Assembly: GCF_900109525.1 (NCBI RefSeq)
Contig: NZ_FOAN01000013.1
Span: 1 to 64,000 of the forward strand
DNA: 64,000 bases
Origin: Allobosea lupini
Lineage (GTDB): Bacteria; Pseudomonadota; Alphaproteobacteria; Rhizobiales; Beijerinckiaceae
Reading direction: 5' to 3'
Below are positions 50,189-60,221 of the stretch, one piece after another. The stretch's first letter is position 1, and every line of letters begins with the position of its first letter. Under the pieces are notes generated by a model. That model made no database searches. It saw only the letters and a program-made list of their open reading frames with translations, and was not told the DNA's origin. Both the position numbers and the translations under genes were made by a program.

Positions 50189-51322
50189 ATGGCGACGATC
50201 ACCTATCTGACCACCGTCCAGTTCGGCTTCGGCGAGCTCAAGACCATCGCCCCCGGCCTGACCGACTTGAAGATCGCGCGCCCGCTGATCGTCGCCGATC
50301 GCGGCCTGGCAGCGACCGACCTGATCCAGCGCCTGCGCTCCGCCTCGCCGCTGCTCGGCAATGCCCCGCTCTTCGTCGACACTCCCACCAACCCGACCGA
50401 GGAAGCGGTCGAGGCCGCGCTGGCGCTTTATCGCGAGCACGACTGCGACGGCCTCGTCGCCATCGGCGGCGGCTCGCCGATCGACCTCGCCAAGGGCGTC
50501 GCCTTGCTCGCCGGCCATGACGGCCCGCTCGAGACCTATGCGGCGATCCTCGGCGGCATCCCGAAGGTGACGGGCAAGGTCGCGCCGGTGATCGCGGTGC
50601 CGACCACCGCCGGCACCGGCAGCGAGGTCGGCCGCGCCGCGCTGATCACGCTGAAGGACGGCCGCAAGCTCGGCTTCATCTCGCCGCACCTGATCCCGAA
50701 GCTGGCCATCTGCGATCCCGAGCTGACTCTCGGCCTGCCGGCCATGCTGACCGCCGCCACCGGCATGGATGCGCTGACCCATTGCATCGAGACCTATCTG
50801 AGCCCGCGAGAGAACCCGCCAGCCGAGGCGATCGCGCTCGACGGGCTGAAGCGCGCCGCGCTCAATATCGAGCGGGCGACCAAAGACGGCTCCGACCGCG
50901 AGGCCCGCAAGGAGATGCTGATGGCGGCCCTGCAGGGCGGCCTCACCTTCCAGAAGGGGCTCGGCGCCGTCCATGCCCTCTCCCACCCGCTCGGCGGCCT
51001 GAAGCAGGTCTCGTTGCATCACGGCACGCTCAACGCCGTGCTGCTGCCGGCGGTCCTGCGCTTCAACGAGCAGGCCTCCGGCGCGAAATATGCCGAGATC
51101 CGCCGCGTGCTCGGCCTCTCCGCCGACGCCGACCTCGCCGCCTGGGTCGCCGGGCTGACGCAGCGCCTTGGCCTGCCGGGCTCCCTGTCGCAGATGGGCG
51201 TGCCGCGCGATGTGCTGCCGGCCATCGCCGAGGCAGCGACGCAGGACCATTCGAGCGCGACCAATCCGCGGCAGGCCAGCGCGGCGGATTATCTGGCGAT
51301 GCTGGAGGCGTCGTTCGGATAA
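50189..51322 (+). CDS. Iron-containing alcohol dehydrogenase
   Basis: 377 residues from ATG 50189, with GGGAGGAA upstream. Family III ADH: IGGGSPIDLAKGVALL (nucleotide loop), PTTAGTGSEVG, then the metal ligands in LAICDPEL (Asp), DALTHCIETY (His), and HALSHPLGG plus SLHHGTLNAV (His). Oxidises an alcohol or reduces an aldehyde with NAD(P); close in pattern to maleylacetate reductase/lactaldehyde-type members. Possibly cotranscribed with the two-TM pair before it. Confidence 0.9.
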   Translation: MATITYLTTVQFGFGELKTIAPGLTDLKIARPLIVADRGLAATDLIQRLRSASPLLGNAPLFVDTPTNPTEEAVEAALALYREHDCDGLVAIGGGSPIDLAKGVALLAGHDGPLETYAAILGGIPKVTGKVAPVIAVPTTAGTGSEVGRAALITLKDGRKLGFISPHLIPKLAICDPELTLGLPAMLTAATGMDALTHCIETYLSPRENPPAEAIALDGLKRAALNIERATKDGSDREARKEMLMAALQGGLTFQKGLGAVHALSHPLGGLKQVSLHHGTLNAVLLPAVLRFNEQASGAKYAEIRRVLGLSADADLAAWVAGLTQRLGLPGSLSQMGVPRDVLPAIAEAATQDHSSATNPRQASAADYLAMLEASFG

Positions 51323-51336
51323 GCGGCGCTCCTGTC

Positions 51337-51376
51337 GTCATTCTCGGGCGAAGCGAAGCGCAGACCCGAGAATCTC
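51337..51376. repeat. Palindromic intergenic repeat
   Basis: GTCATTCTCGGG (51337-51348) complements CCCGAGAAT (51365-51373) around GCGAAGCGAAGCGCAGA. Same core as the repeat at 46051-46088. Confidence 0.6.
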
Positions 51377-51415
51377 TGGACGATCAGGTACTCGTTGGAG
51401 CCTCACCTTGCCTGA

Positions 51416-51440
51416 CATGCCCGGGTCCAGCCCGGGCATG
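51416..51440. terminator. Perfect 10-bp hairpin after the mccB stop
   Basis: CATGCCCGGG (51416-51425) and CCCGGGCATG (51431-51440) around a 5-nt loop, between the alcohol dehydrogenase and the mccB stop at 51451. Likely bidirectional terminator, also matching the dispersed-repeat type seen nearby. Confidence 0.55.
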
Positions 51441-51450
51441 ACGCGCTTCA

Positions 51451-53058
<1,608 letters not shown>

Positions 53059-53164
53059 GGCGCGCTCCCTCACGACAATCTTGCTCGCGGGTTATGGCCC
53101 GCCGCGCGCGAAACGCAAACAGGCGGCGGCGCGCAGACGCGCCGTGCGCGATTTGACCGGAACG

Positions 53165-53359
53165 CTATTCCCGCATCCGCTTGACCGAGCCGGTCACGGT
53201 CGGAGCGGCGAAGGCGCCGACCGCCCCGCCCGCGACGGCGCCGATCGGTCCGCCGATGATCGCGCCGGTTCCCGCGCCGGCAGCAGCGCCGGCGATGCGT
53301 TCCTCGGTGGTGGTGCAGGCTGAAAGCAGGGCCGCCAGGCAGCCCGCGAAGATGATCCT
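53165..53359 (-). CDS. Small glycine-zipper lipoprotein
   Basis: 64 residues from ATG 53359 (GGGGA 8 nt upstream; two further ATGs precede it). Lipoprotein signal with lipobox LLSAC, so Cys13 would be lipidated, followed by TTTEERIAG and a Gly/Ala-rich zipper (GAAAGAGTGAIIGGPIGAVAGG) that can insert in or pack at membranes. Resembles the small YMGG-like outer-membrane lipoproteins. Function unknown; convergent spacing to lipB suggests separate transcription. Confidence 0.75.
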   Translation of the reverse strand, partial: RIIFAGCLAALLSACTTTEERIAGAAAGAGTGAIIGGPIGAVAGGAVGAFAAPTVTGSVKRMRE

Positions 53360-53428
53360 CATCGTCATCGTCCCCATGGTTTCGTCACGGGGCAAGCATC
53401 CCGGCGGATGGTCAATGCGAGGTAAACG

Positions 53429-54133
53429 TCAGGGAACGGCGACCGTAGGCCCGAAAATCCGCTCGAATTCGGCCCTGAGCGCGCTGTCGACCTCCGGCAT
53501 CGTCACCGGCAGGCCCAGATCGACCAGCGAGGTCACGCCCTGATCGGAGACGCCGCAGGGCACGATGCCGTCGAAATGCGCCAGTTCCGGCTCGACATTG
53601 AGCGAGATGCCATGGAACGAGACCCAGCGCCGGACGCGGATGCCGAGCGCCGCGATCTTGTCCTCGGCGCCCTGCCCCTTCTCGGGCCGGCGCACCCAGA
53701 CGCCGACGCGCTCCTCGCGCCGCTCGCCGCGGATGTTGAAGGCTCCGAGCGTCCCGATCAGCCAGGCTTCCAGCGCCGAGACGAAGCGGCGCAGGTCGGG
53801 CTCGCGCCGCTTCAGGTCGAGCATCACGTAAGCCACGCGCTGGCCGGGGCCATGATAGGTGAATTGCCCGCCGCGGCCGGTCCGATGCACGGGAAAGCGC
53901 TCCGGCGTCAGCAGGTCCTCGTCCCTGGCCGAGGTGCCGGCAGTGTAGAGCGCGGGATGCTCGACCAGCCAGACGCGCTCGCGCGCGGCGCCATCCGCGA
54001 TCAACGCGGCACGGGCCTCCATCTCGGTGACGGCTGCCTCATAGCCGACCGGCTCGTCGGCGATCACCCATTCCACCGGCTCGGAACCCGCCTCAGGCAG
54101 GAACGAAACCGACAATGCCTCGCGGGTCTTCAC
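53429..54133 (-). CDS. lipB: Octanoyl-ACP:protein N-octanoyltransferase
   Basis: 234 residues from GTG 54133. LipB signatures: VWLVEHPALYTAGTSA, RGGQFTYHGPGQRVAYVMLDL, AEDKIAALGIRVRRWVSFHGISLNV (with the catalytic Lys) and IVPCGVSDQGVTSL with the acyl-carrying Cys. It moves octanoyl from ACP to lipoyl domains, the first step of protein lipoylation. No lipA in the window. The FliN-like gene starts 137 bp away in the opposite direction. Confidence 0.95.
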   Translation of the reverse strand: MKTREALSVSFLPEAGSEPVEWVIADEPVGYEAAVTEMEARAALIADGAARERVWLVEHPALYTAGTSARDEDLLTPERFPVHRTGRGGQFTYHGPGQRVAYVMLDLKRREPDLRRFVSALEAWLIGTLGAFNIRGERREERVGVWVRRPEKGQGAEDKIAALGIRVRRWVSFHGISLNVEPELAHFDGIVPCGVSDQGVTSLVDLGLPVTMPEVDSALRAEFERIFGPTVAVP

Positions 54134-54269
54134 TTTGGCTTAACCTAGTTTGTTCAACTCTTGGAAACCGGTCAGGCGCCCTTGTCGCTTCGCCGCTGCT
54201 CATGCGCCGGTTTCCGCGTCGCTGGCAAGTTCGTGGAATTGTTTTCAGGTAAGTCTGCGGAGGCAGCTT

Positions 54270-54539
54270 TTGAAGGCCGATCTCGACAACGTCGCGGTAG
54301 AGCTCACTGTCGTGCTCGGCTCGGCCCAGATGCCGATCTACAAGCTGCTGCGCATGGGCCGCGGCGCGATCATCGAGCTCAACGCGACCGAGAACGACGA
54401 GGTCCAGATCCTCGCCAACAACCATCCCTTCGCCAAGGGCCATGTCGTCGTCGCCGGCAGCCGCATCTCGGTCGAGATCACCGAGATGCTGATGCGCCCG
54501 ACCGTCTATACGCTCGAAACCGTCGCCGACGCGGCCTGA
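54270..54539 (+). CDS. FliN-like SpoA domain protein (orphan)
   Basis: 89 residues from TTG 54270 with GGAGG 7 nt upstream. Entire protein is a SpoA (surface presentation of antigens/FliN-FliM) domain: VELTVVLGSAQMPIYKLLRMGRGAIIEL, then ILANNHPFAKGHVVVAGSRISVEITEML. Such domains form the C-ring of flagella and type III secretion. No flagellar gene is nearby, so it is detached from the usual cluster; it may be an accessory C-ring subunit or have another role. Divergent from lipB. Confidence 0.8.
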   Translation: MKADLDNVAVELTVVLGSAQMPIYKLLRMGRGAIIELNATENDEVQILANNHPFAKGHVVVAGSRISVEITEMLMRPTVYTLETVADAA

Positions 54540-54546
54540 GCGATAC

Positions 54547-55401
54547 TCACTCGAACTGGACGCTGACCTTCGGCGTCCCCGCGAATCCTTCATAACGGAC
54601 GGTGATCTGCTGGCCCGGCTTCGGCGGCGTCAGCGGCGAGAACGAGCCGACGCTGATCAGGTCGCCTGCCGCCAGCTTGCGGCCGCTCTTCGCCAGGTCC
54701 TGCACGAGCCAGATCACCGAATTCAGCGGGTTGCCGAGCGTCGCGGCGCCGGTCCCTTCGGCCAGCGTTGTCCCGCTCGCGTCGGTCGCGACGATCCTGG
54801 TCTCGGCGAGCAGCGCCACGGTCGCCGCATCGGCGTTCAGCGGCACCTCGGGGCCGGCGACACCAAAGCGGGCAGCGACATTGATCGCCAGCAACTGCGT
54901 GCCGTCGAGCGTCTCGCTCGGCGCCAGCGCCAGATCCGGCAATTCGATGAAGGGGCGCATGCCGGAGATGTGGCGCAGCGCTTCCTCGGGCGTCCTGGCG
55001 GTGTTGATGCCCTCGTCCTTGACGACGAGCAGCATGTCGGCCTCCCAGACCGGGCGGGCGCCATAGGCTGCCGGCAGCTTCGCCCCGTCGTTCAGAATCA
55101 TCTTCTCGAACAGCACGCCGCTGACCGGCCCATCGGCATTGAAGCGCTCCTGCACCGCCTTGGCTGTGAGCCCGGCCTTGTAGCCGACGACCTTGCCGAG
55201 CTTGCCCTGAAGCTCGGCGACGAGCTTGCCGCGCGCACAGGCCGCATCCTCGGGATTCGTCACGGGCAAGGCCTTGGCCGGGCGCTTTCCCTCCCAATCG
55301 GCAACGAAGCCGCTGATCGCGGCCGCGTCGGGACAGGCGGCCTGCGCTGCGCTCGCCATGAGGCAGGTGTGCAGGGCCAGAGCAATGGAACATGCGCGCA
55401 T
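54547..55401 (-). CDS. Secreted hydratase-fold (FAH superfamily) protein
   Basis: 284 residues from ATG 55401 with GGGAGG upstream. Signal peptide (MRACSIALALHTCLMASAAQAA) precedes a 2-keto-4-pentenoate hydratase-like domain: VVGYKAGLTAKAVQERF, GVLFEKMIL, WEADMLLVV, MRPFIELPDLAL, GAATLGNPLNSVIWL. The family is normally cytoplasmic in aromatic meta-cleavage pathways, so export to the periplasm is odd. Metal-ligand Glu/Asp residues appear to be kept, but activity is uncertain. Convergent with the FliN-like gene, 7 bp apart. Confidence 0.8.
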   Translation of the reverse strand: MRACSIALALHTCLMASAAQAACPDAAAISGFVADWEGKRPAKALPVTNPEDAACARGKLVAELQGKLGKVVGYKAGLTAKAVQERFNADGPVSGVLFEKMILNDGAKLPAAYGARPVWEADMLLVVKDEGINTARTPEEALRHISGMRPFIELPDLALAPSETLDGTQLLAINVAARFGVAGPEVPLNADAATVALLAETRIVATDASGTTLAEGTGAATLGNPLNSVIWLVQDLAKSGRKLAAGDLISVGSFSPLTPPKPGQQITVRYEGFAGTPKVSVQFE

Positions 55402-55635
55402 CGACGTCCTCCCGTATCCGCTCATGGCCGGCGCGGGAGCGCAGACTGGCGGGGATTATCGCTGAGCTGGCTGCGCATGGAGCGCGCTTGCGGCAGCGTT
55501 GTGCCTTGACGATCTCCGGCCGGGCGAACTTCGTCAACAAGACTGTCCGAACAGGGCTTGTCCCGGCTCACGGCTTTTGCTAGACCCGCGCCGCTCCGGA
55601 GTTCACGGCCACCACGCGGTGACCTCCGAGCCGCT

Positions 55636-55720
55636 GCGGTCATGGCGGAATTGGTAGACGCACTACCTTGAGGTGGTAGCGGGGAGACCCGTGGAGGTTC
55701 GAGTCCTCTTGACCGCACCA
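55636..55720 (+). tRNA. tRNA-Leu (anticodon GAG)
   Basis: 85 nt including the encoded CCA. Acceptor GCGGTCA pairs with TGACCGC; D-arm TGGCGGAATTGGTAGACGCA; anticodon stem CTACC/GGTAG with loop TTGAGGT giving GAG; long class II variable arm as in tRNA-Leu; T-arm GGAGG-TTCGAGT-CCTCT. Reads CUC/CUU leucine codons. A terminator-like hairpin follows at 55741-55770. Confidence 0.95.
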
Positions 55721-55740
55721 GTTTAGGACGAAGGTCCGCG

Positions 55741-55770
55741 AAACGGCGATCCGCAAGGGTCGCCGTTTTT
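55741..55770 (+). terminator. tRNA-Leu terminator
   Basis: AAACGGCGA (55741-55749) pairs with TCGCCGTTT (55760-55768), followed by TT, 20 bp after the tRNA. Good intrinsic terminator. Confidence 0.75.
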
Positions 55771-55901
55771 CGTTGCGGATGCATCGAATCCCGCCGTGGC
55801 GCGTTGCCATCAGGCGGAGGCGCTGACACAAGGGCGCTGACGCATTCGGGCGCGAATCCCCTGCCCCTGAATTCTCCAGCCCTCGAATCGCGGAGCGACC
55901 C

Positions 55902-57308
55902 ATGGTGGAAGCCGAGCCCGCTCCTGGCGAGACGCCGGAGCGCAAGGTCCGCGACGAGGATGGCGCGATCGACGCCCGCTTCCTCGAGCAGGTCTCGCAG
56001 GCCGTGCTGCTATCCGACGTCACCGCCTTGCGGAAGCTCGTCGCCGAACTCCATGAAGCCGATCTCGGCGACCTGATCGAGGCGCTCGACCAGGATGAGC
56101 GGCCCAAGCTGATCTCGCTGCTCGGCAACGATTTCGACTTCGCCGCCTTGACCGAGGTCGACGACGCCGTCCGCGAGGAGATTCTCGACGAGCTCTCGCC
56201 CGAGACCGTCGCCGAGGGCGTGCGCGATCTCGACACCGACGATGCCGTCTACATCCTCGAGGACCTCGACGAGGCCGACAAGCGCGAGATCCTCGACAAG
56301 CTGACGCCGGCCGAGCGTACGGTGCTGCAACAGGGCCTCGACTATCCTGAAGGCTCGGCCGGCCGGCGCATGCAGCCCGAGGTGATCGCAGTGCCGCCGT
56401 TCTGGACGGTCGGCCACACCATCGACTTCCTGCGCGAGACCGAAGACCTGCCCGAGCGCTTCTTCGAGATCTTCGTGACCGACCCCAGCCACCATTTCGT
56501 CGGTACCGTCCCGCTCGACCGCCTGCTGCGCAGCAAGCGCCCGGTCAGCGTCGTCGATCTCGTCGAGGACGACCGCCGCGTTGTCCAAGCCACCGACGAT
56601 GTCGAGGACGTGGCGCGGATGTTCCAGCGTTACAATCTGGTCGCGGCGCCTGTCATCGATGCAGCCGGCCGGCTCGTCGGCGTCATGACGATCGACGACA
56701 TCGTCGACGTGATCGAGGAAGCCGGCGACGACGACGTCAAGCAGCTCGCCGGCGTCGACGCGGAAGAAGAGATTTCCGATTCGGTGCGCCAGGTTGCGCT
56801 CGGCCGCTTTCGCTGGCGCTTCATCAGCCTGGTCGCAGCCTTTATCAGCGCCTCCGTCATGGCGCTGTTCGAGGAGCAGCTCGGCAAGCTGGTCGCGCTC
56901 GCAGTGCTCGCACCGATCGTCGCCAGCCAGGGCGGCAATGCCGCGACCCAGACGATGACGGTCGCGGTCCGTGCGCTGGGCACCGGCGAGCTCGGCGGCT
57001 GGAACATGGCCCGTTTCTTCCGGCGTGAGATGATCGTCGGCGTGCTCAACGGCGTCGCCTTCGCGCTGATCACCGCGCTGGTCGCCGGCTTCTGGTTCGG
57101 CAATCCCACGCTCGGCGTCGTCATCGGTCTTGCGATGGTCGCAACCTTGATCATCGCCGCCCTCGCCGGTGTCGCCGTGCCTCTGGTTCTCGACAAGGCC
57201 GGCATCGATCCCGCGATTTCGTCCGGCACCTTCGTCACCACCATCACCGACGTGGTCGGCTTCTTCTCGTTCCTCGGCATCGCGACGCTGCTGCTGCGCC
57301 TGTCCTGA
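55902..57308 (+). CDS. mgtE: Magnesium transporter MgtE
   Basis: 468 residues. N-domain of acidic helical repeats (about 35-150, LHEADLGDLIEALDQDERPKLI), two CBS domains (about 155-280), a plug helix and five membrane helices from about 310, with PIVASQGGNAATQT around the pore and TTITDVVGFFSF carrying the selectivity Asp. Mg2+ channel gated by cytosolic Mg2+ through the acidic N-domain and CBS pair. Separately transcribed, behind the tRNA terminator; direct repeats GGCGCTGAC at 55819 and 55833 lie in the leader. Confidence 0.95.
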   Translation: MVEAEPAPGETPERKVRDEDGAIDARFLEQVSQAVLLSDVTALRKLVAELHEADLGDLIEALDQDERPKLISLLGNDFDFAALTEVDDAVREEILDELSPETVAEGVRDLDTDDAVYILEDLDEADKREILDKLTPAERTVLQQGLDYPEGSAGRRMQPEVIAVPPFWTVGHTIDFLRETEDLPERFFEIFVTDPSHHFVGTVPLDRLLRSKRPVSVVDLVEDDRRVVQATDDVEDVARMFQRYNLVAAPVIDAAGRLVGVMTIDDIVDVIEEAGDDDVKQLAGVDAEEEISDSVRQVALGRFRWRFISLVAAFISASVMALFEEQLGKLVALAVLAPIVASQGGNAATQTMTVAVRALGTGELGGWNMARFFRREMIVGVLNGVAFALITALVAGFWFGNPTLGVVIGLAMVATLIIAALAGVAVPLVLDKAGIDPAISSGTFVTTITDVVGFFSFLGIATLLLRLS

Positions 57309-57380
57309 TCGGACCTGACAGGCCCGAAAAAACCGGTAACGTAAACCGGGCGTCAAGTTTTCTCCGCAATTGTCCGAGAA

Positions 57381-58334
57381 ATGATCGCCCGCCGCATGAA
57401 ATCCTTGTCCCTGGCCCCCTTCGCGCTGCTCGCCGCCCTGACGGCTCTGGGTGGCTGCGTCGCTTTGGACAATTACCCGTCCAAGGGCGATGCCCGCCCC
57501 CATCCCGGCGTCGATGCCGCCAGGCAATATCCGATCCAGGGCATCGATATCTCGCGCTGGCAGGGCGAGATCGATTGGGCCTCGGTCAAGGCCGCCGGCA
57601 CCCGCTTCGTCTACATCAAGGCGACCGAGGGCGGCGACCATGTCGACCCGGCCTTCCAGCGAAACTGGGAAGGCGCCCGCCGCGCCGGCGTGCCGCGCGG
57701 TGCCTATCATTTCGTCTACTGGTGCCGCCCGGCGCATGAGCAGGCGGTCTGGTTCAAGCAGCAGATCCCGAACGATCCCGACGCGCTGCCGCCGGTGCTC
57801 GACCTCGAATGGAACGGCCACTCCAAGACCTGCCCGAAGAAGGTCGAGCGCTCGCTGGCGCTGGAGAAGATCCGGCTGATGCTGACCGAGCTCGAGCAGC
57901 TCACCGGCAAGAAGCCGGTGATCTACACCGACATCACCTTCCACAAGGACATCCTGGAAGGCGAGTTCAACGACTATCCCTACTGGATCCGCTCGACCGC
58001 GGCCAAGCCCGAGGTCCGCTACAACAATCGGCCCTGGGCCTTCTGGCAGTTCACCACCACCGGCCGCGTCCCCGGCATCAAGGGCGATGTCGACCGCAAC
58101 GCCTTCTATGGCAACGAGGGCGAATTCGCCGGCTGGCGCGAGGGCCGCTTCGACATCGGCACCAGGACTTGGACGCGCGAGCGCAAGGTGCCGCCGCAGC
58201 CGACCCCGGGGCCGGAGCATACTCCAGTAGCGATGATGCCGGGCGCGAGCAGGCCGGTCGCGGCCGCCTCCTTCCAGCCGGCGCCGCTCGGCGAGGTCGT
58301 AGAGAGCGAAGGACCCGGACCGGATTCCGAATAA
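57381..58334 (+). CDS. GH25 lysozyme-like lipoprotein (first copy)
   Basis: 317 residues. Lipoprotein signal with lipobox LGGC (Cys26). GH25 (Lyz-like) domain about 50-250: GIDISRWQGEIDWASVK, FVYIKATEGGDH, GAYHFVYWCRPAHEQ, PPVLDLEWNG (catalytic Asp and Glu), PVIYTDITFHKDIL, FWQFTTTGRVPGI. It should cleave the beta-1,4 bond in peptidoglycan in the periplasm; a Pro-rich tail follows. Paralogue at 59162-60148, with phosphatidylcholine synthase between them on the other strand. Confidence 0.9.
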   Translation: MIARRMKSLSLAPFALLAALTALGGCVALDNYPSKGDARPHPGVDAARQYPIQGIDISRWQGEIDWASVKAAGTRFVYIKATEGGDHVDPAFQRNWEGARRAGVPRGAYHFVYWCRPAHEQAVWFKQQIPNDPDALPPVLDLEWNGHSKTCPKKVERSLALEKIRLMLTELEQLTGKKPVIYTDITFHKDILEGEFNDYPYWIRSTAAKPEVRYNNRPWAFWQFTTTGRVPGIKGDVDRNAFYGNEGEFAGWREGRFDIGTRTWTRERKVPPQPTPGPEHTPVAMMPGASRPVAAASFQPAPLGEVVESEGPGPDSE

Positions 58335-58337
58335 GGG

Positions 58338-59057
58338 CTATCCGCGCGGCATCCTGGCCCGCGCCACACCGAGCCCGACGAAGTAGCAGGTCGCCAGCGC
58401 AAGCCCGGCCTTGCTCCAGATATCCGGCACCATCCCCTGCCACAGCGTCGCGACCGCGGCGATGCCCCACAGCGCCAGCACGGCCAGCGTCAGTCCGCGC
58501 CAGCGCCGCACGCGCACCGGGTGAACGAACACGACCGGCAGGAACATCAGCGCAGCGGCGATCAGGATGATCGCCAGCGCCAGCCAGGCCGCCGGCGCGA
58601 AGGCGACGATGTAGAATACGACGATGTTCCAGACCGCCGGGAAGCCGCGGAACCACCAGTCGTCGGTCTTCATGCCAGTGTCGGCGAAATAGAGCGCGCT
58701 CGCCAGCGTCACGGCAAGGCCCGCGATCACCCCATAGGGCGCCGCCATCACCTCCGGCCGCAACAGCATCGCCGCCGGCACGAAGACATAGGTGACGAAA
58801 TCGACGACGAGATCGAGCAACGCCCCGTCATAACGCTTCGCCCGTTCCTTGACCGCGAAGCGTCGCGCCAGCGGCCCGTCAACCGCATCCACCACCAGCG
58901 CCACGCCGAGCCAGACGAAAGCCTGGGTCAGGTCGCCGGTGAACACGGCCTGGAGCGCCAGGAAGCCGAGCGCGGCACCGAACGCCGTCAGGACATGAAC
59001 GCCATAGGCCAAGGCCCGACTGCCCTTGCCGGGATCCTCGCCGCCGGAATCGTCCAT
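58338..59057 (-). CDS. pcs: Phosphatidylcholine synthase
   Basis: 239 residues, about eight membrane helices. CDP-alcohol phosphatidyltransferase motif as in Pcs: VVDAVDGPLARRFAVKERAKRYDGALLDLVVD (DG-xx-AR with the later D-x3-D, given here in parts). Start ATG 59057. Makes phosphatidylcholine directly from CDP-diacylglycerol and choline, a membrane lipid of Hyphomicrobiales important in host interaction. Flanked on both sides by paralogous GH25 genes on the opposite strand, 4 bp from the stop of one. Confidence 0.9.
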   Translation of the reverse strand: MDDSGGEDPGKGSRALAYGVHVLTAFGAALGFLALQAVFTGDLTQAFVWLGVALVVDAVDGPLARRFAVKERAKRYDGALLDLVVDFVTYVFVPAAMLLRPEVMAAPYGVIAGLAVTLASALYFADTGMKTDDWWFRGFPAVWNIVVFYIVAFAPAAWLALAIILIAAALMFLPVVFVHPVRVRRWRGLTLAVLALWGIAAVATLWQGMVPDIWSKAGLALATCYFVGLGVARARMPRG

Positions 59058-59161
59058 CGCCAGCCTCCCGCCGGTTAACCAAGCCTGAAGCCGGCCGCTC
59101 GAATGCTAACCACCTCTTAACCCGCCCATCGCCTATCCTTTTCTGCGAAGAGGAGACAAGC

Positions 59162-60148
59162 ATGGCGCCCCGCGCTGAGACCAGACCAGAAGCGCGGCGC
59201 AGGGCGAAATCTGCCGGCCAGCTGGCGATCTGCGCCCTGCTCGGCCTGTTCGGTGCCGAGCCAGCTTTGGCGCTTTATCCCAAGAAGGGTGATTCAGACC
59301 CCCATGGCGGCGTGCGCGATGCGCGCCGCCGCGTGATCCAAGGCATCGATGTCTCGCGCTGGCAGGACGATATCGATTGGCAGAAGGTCAAGGACGCCGG
59401 CACCCGCTTCGCCTTCATCAAGGCGACCGAGGGCGGCGACCATCTCGACCCGATGTTCAGGAAGAACTGGGCCGGGGCGAAGGCGGCCGGCGTGCCGCGC
59501 GGCGCCTATCATTTCGTCTACTGGTGCCGGCCGGCCAAGGACCAGGTTCGCTGGTTCAAGCGCCATATCCCGCGCGATCCCGACGCGCTGCCGCCGGTGC
59601 TCGATGTCGAGTGGAACGGCGAATCCGCCAAATGCGGCAAGAAGATCCCGCGCGAGAAGGCGCTCGCCAAGATCCGCGAGATGTTGAGAGGGCTGCAGGA
59701 GCATACCGGCAAGAAGCCGATCATCTATACCGACATCACCTTCCACGAGGATGTGCTGGAAGGCGAGTTCAACGACCATCCCTACTGGCTGCGCTCGACC
59801 GCCGCCCCGCTGCACCATCGCTATGAGCGCAAGCAGTGGGAGTTCTGGCAATTCACCACGACCGGCCGCGTGCCGGGGATCACCGGCGACGTCGACCGCA
59901 ACGCCTTCTTCGGCTCCGAGCACGAATTCGCCGCCTGGCGCGATGGGCGCTACGACATCGGTGCCCGCAAATGGCGCGGCGGCGAGCCCAGGGTCGCGAC
60001 CACACCCAAGCCACCGGCCACGCCGGCCGGCCTGAGGACGCCGAAAGCGGCCGGCGGCACGCCGCTGAAATTCCTGCCGCCCGGCAAGATTCCGAAATCG
60101 GCGCAGGCGCGCGAGATCGCCGCGACGGGGTCAATCGCCCGCGACTGA
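59162..60148 (+). CDS. GH25 lysozyme-like secreted protein (second copy)
   Basis: 328 residues with an N-terminal signal/anchor (LAICALLGLFGAEPALA; no lipobox, unlike its paralogue). GH25 domain about 50-255: GIDVSRWQDDIDWQKVK, FAFIKATEGGDH, GAYHFVYWCRPAKDQ, PPVLDVEWNGE (catalytic pair), IIYTDITFHEDVL, FWQFTTTGRVPGI. Probable periplasmic peptidoglycan muramidase. A basic Pro/Ala tail (residues 280-328) may bind cell wall or DNA. Followed by the ZntB-type transporter. Confidence 0.9.
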   Translation: MAPRAETRPEARRRAKSAGQLAICALLGLFGAEPALALYPKKGDSDPHGGVRDARRRVIQGIDVSRWQDDIDWQKVKDAGTRFAFIKATEGGDHLDPMFRKNWAGAKAAGVPRGAYHFVYWCRPAKDQVRWFKRHIPRDPDALPPVLDVEWNGESAKCGKKIPREKALAKIREMLRGLQEHTGKKPIIYTDITFHEDVLEGEFNDHPYWLRSTAAPLHHRYERKQWEFWQFTTTGRVPGITGDVDRNAFFGSEHEFAAWRDGRYDIGARKWRGGEPRVATTPKPPATPAGLRTPKAAGGTPLKFLPPGKIPKSAQAREIAATGSIARD

Positions 60149-60221
60149 CGGCGAGCGTCGTGAAACCGTCATCTGGCGGTGCTGATGCGAGCGCATCGTC
60201 ATCGCATTGGTCGACACTCCG

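Noticed and set aside
55819..55841. GGCGCTGAC direct repeats before mgtE as a Mg2+ riboswitch or leader
   Set aside because: Nine-base direct repeats 14 bp apart are weak; no structured M-box-like element could be drawn.
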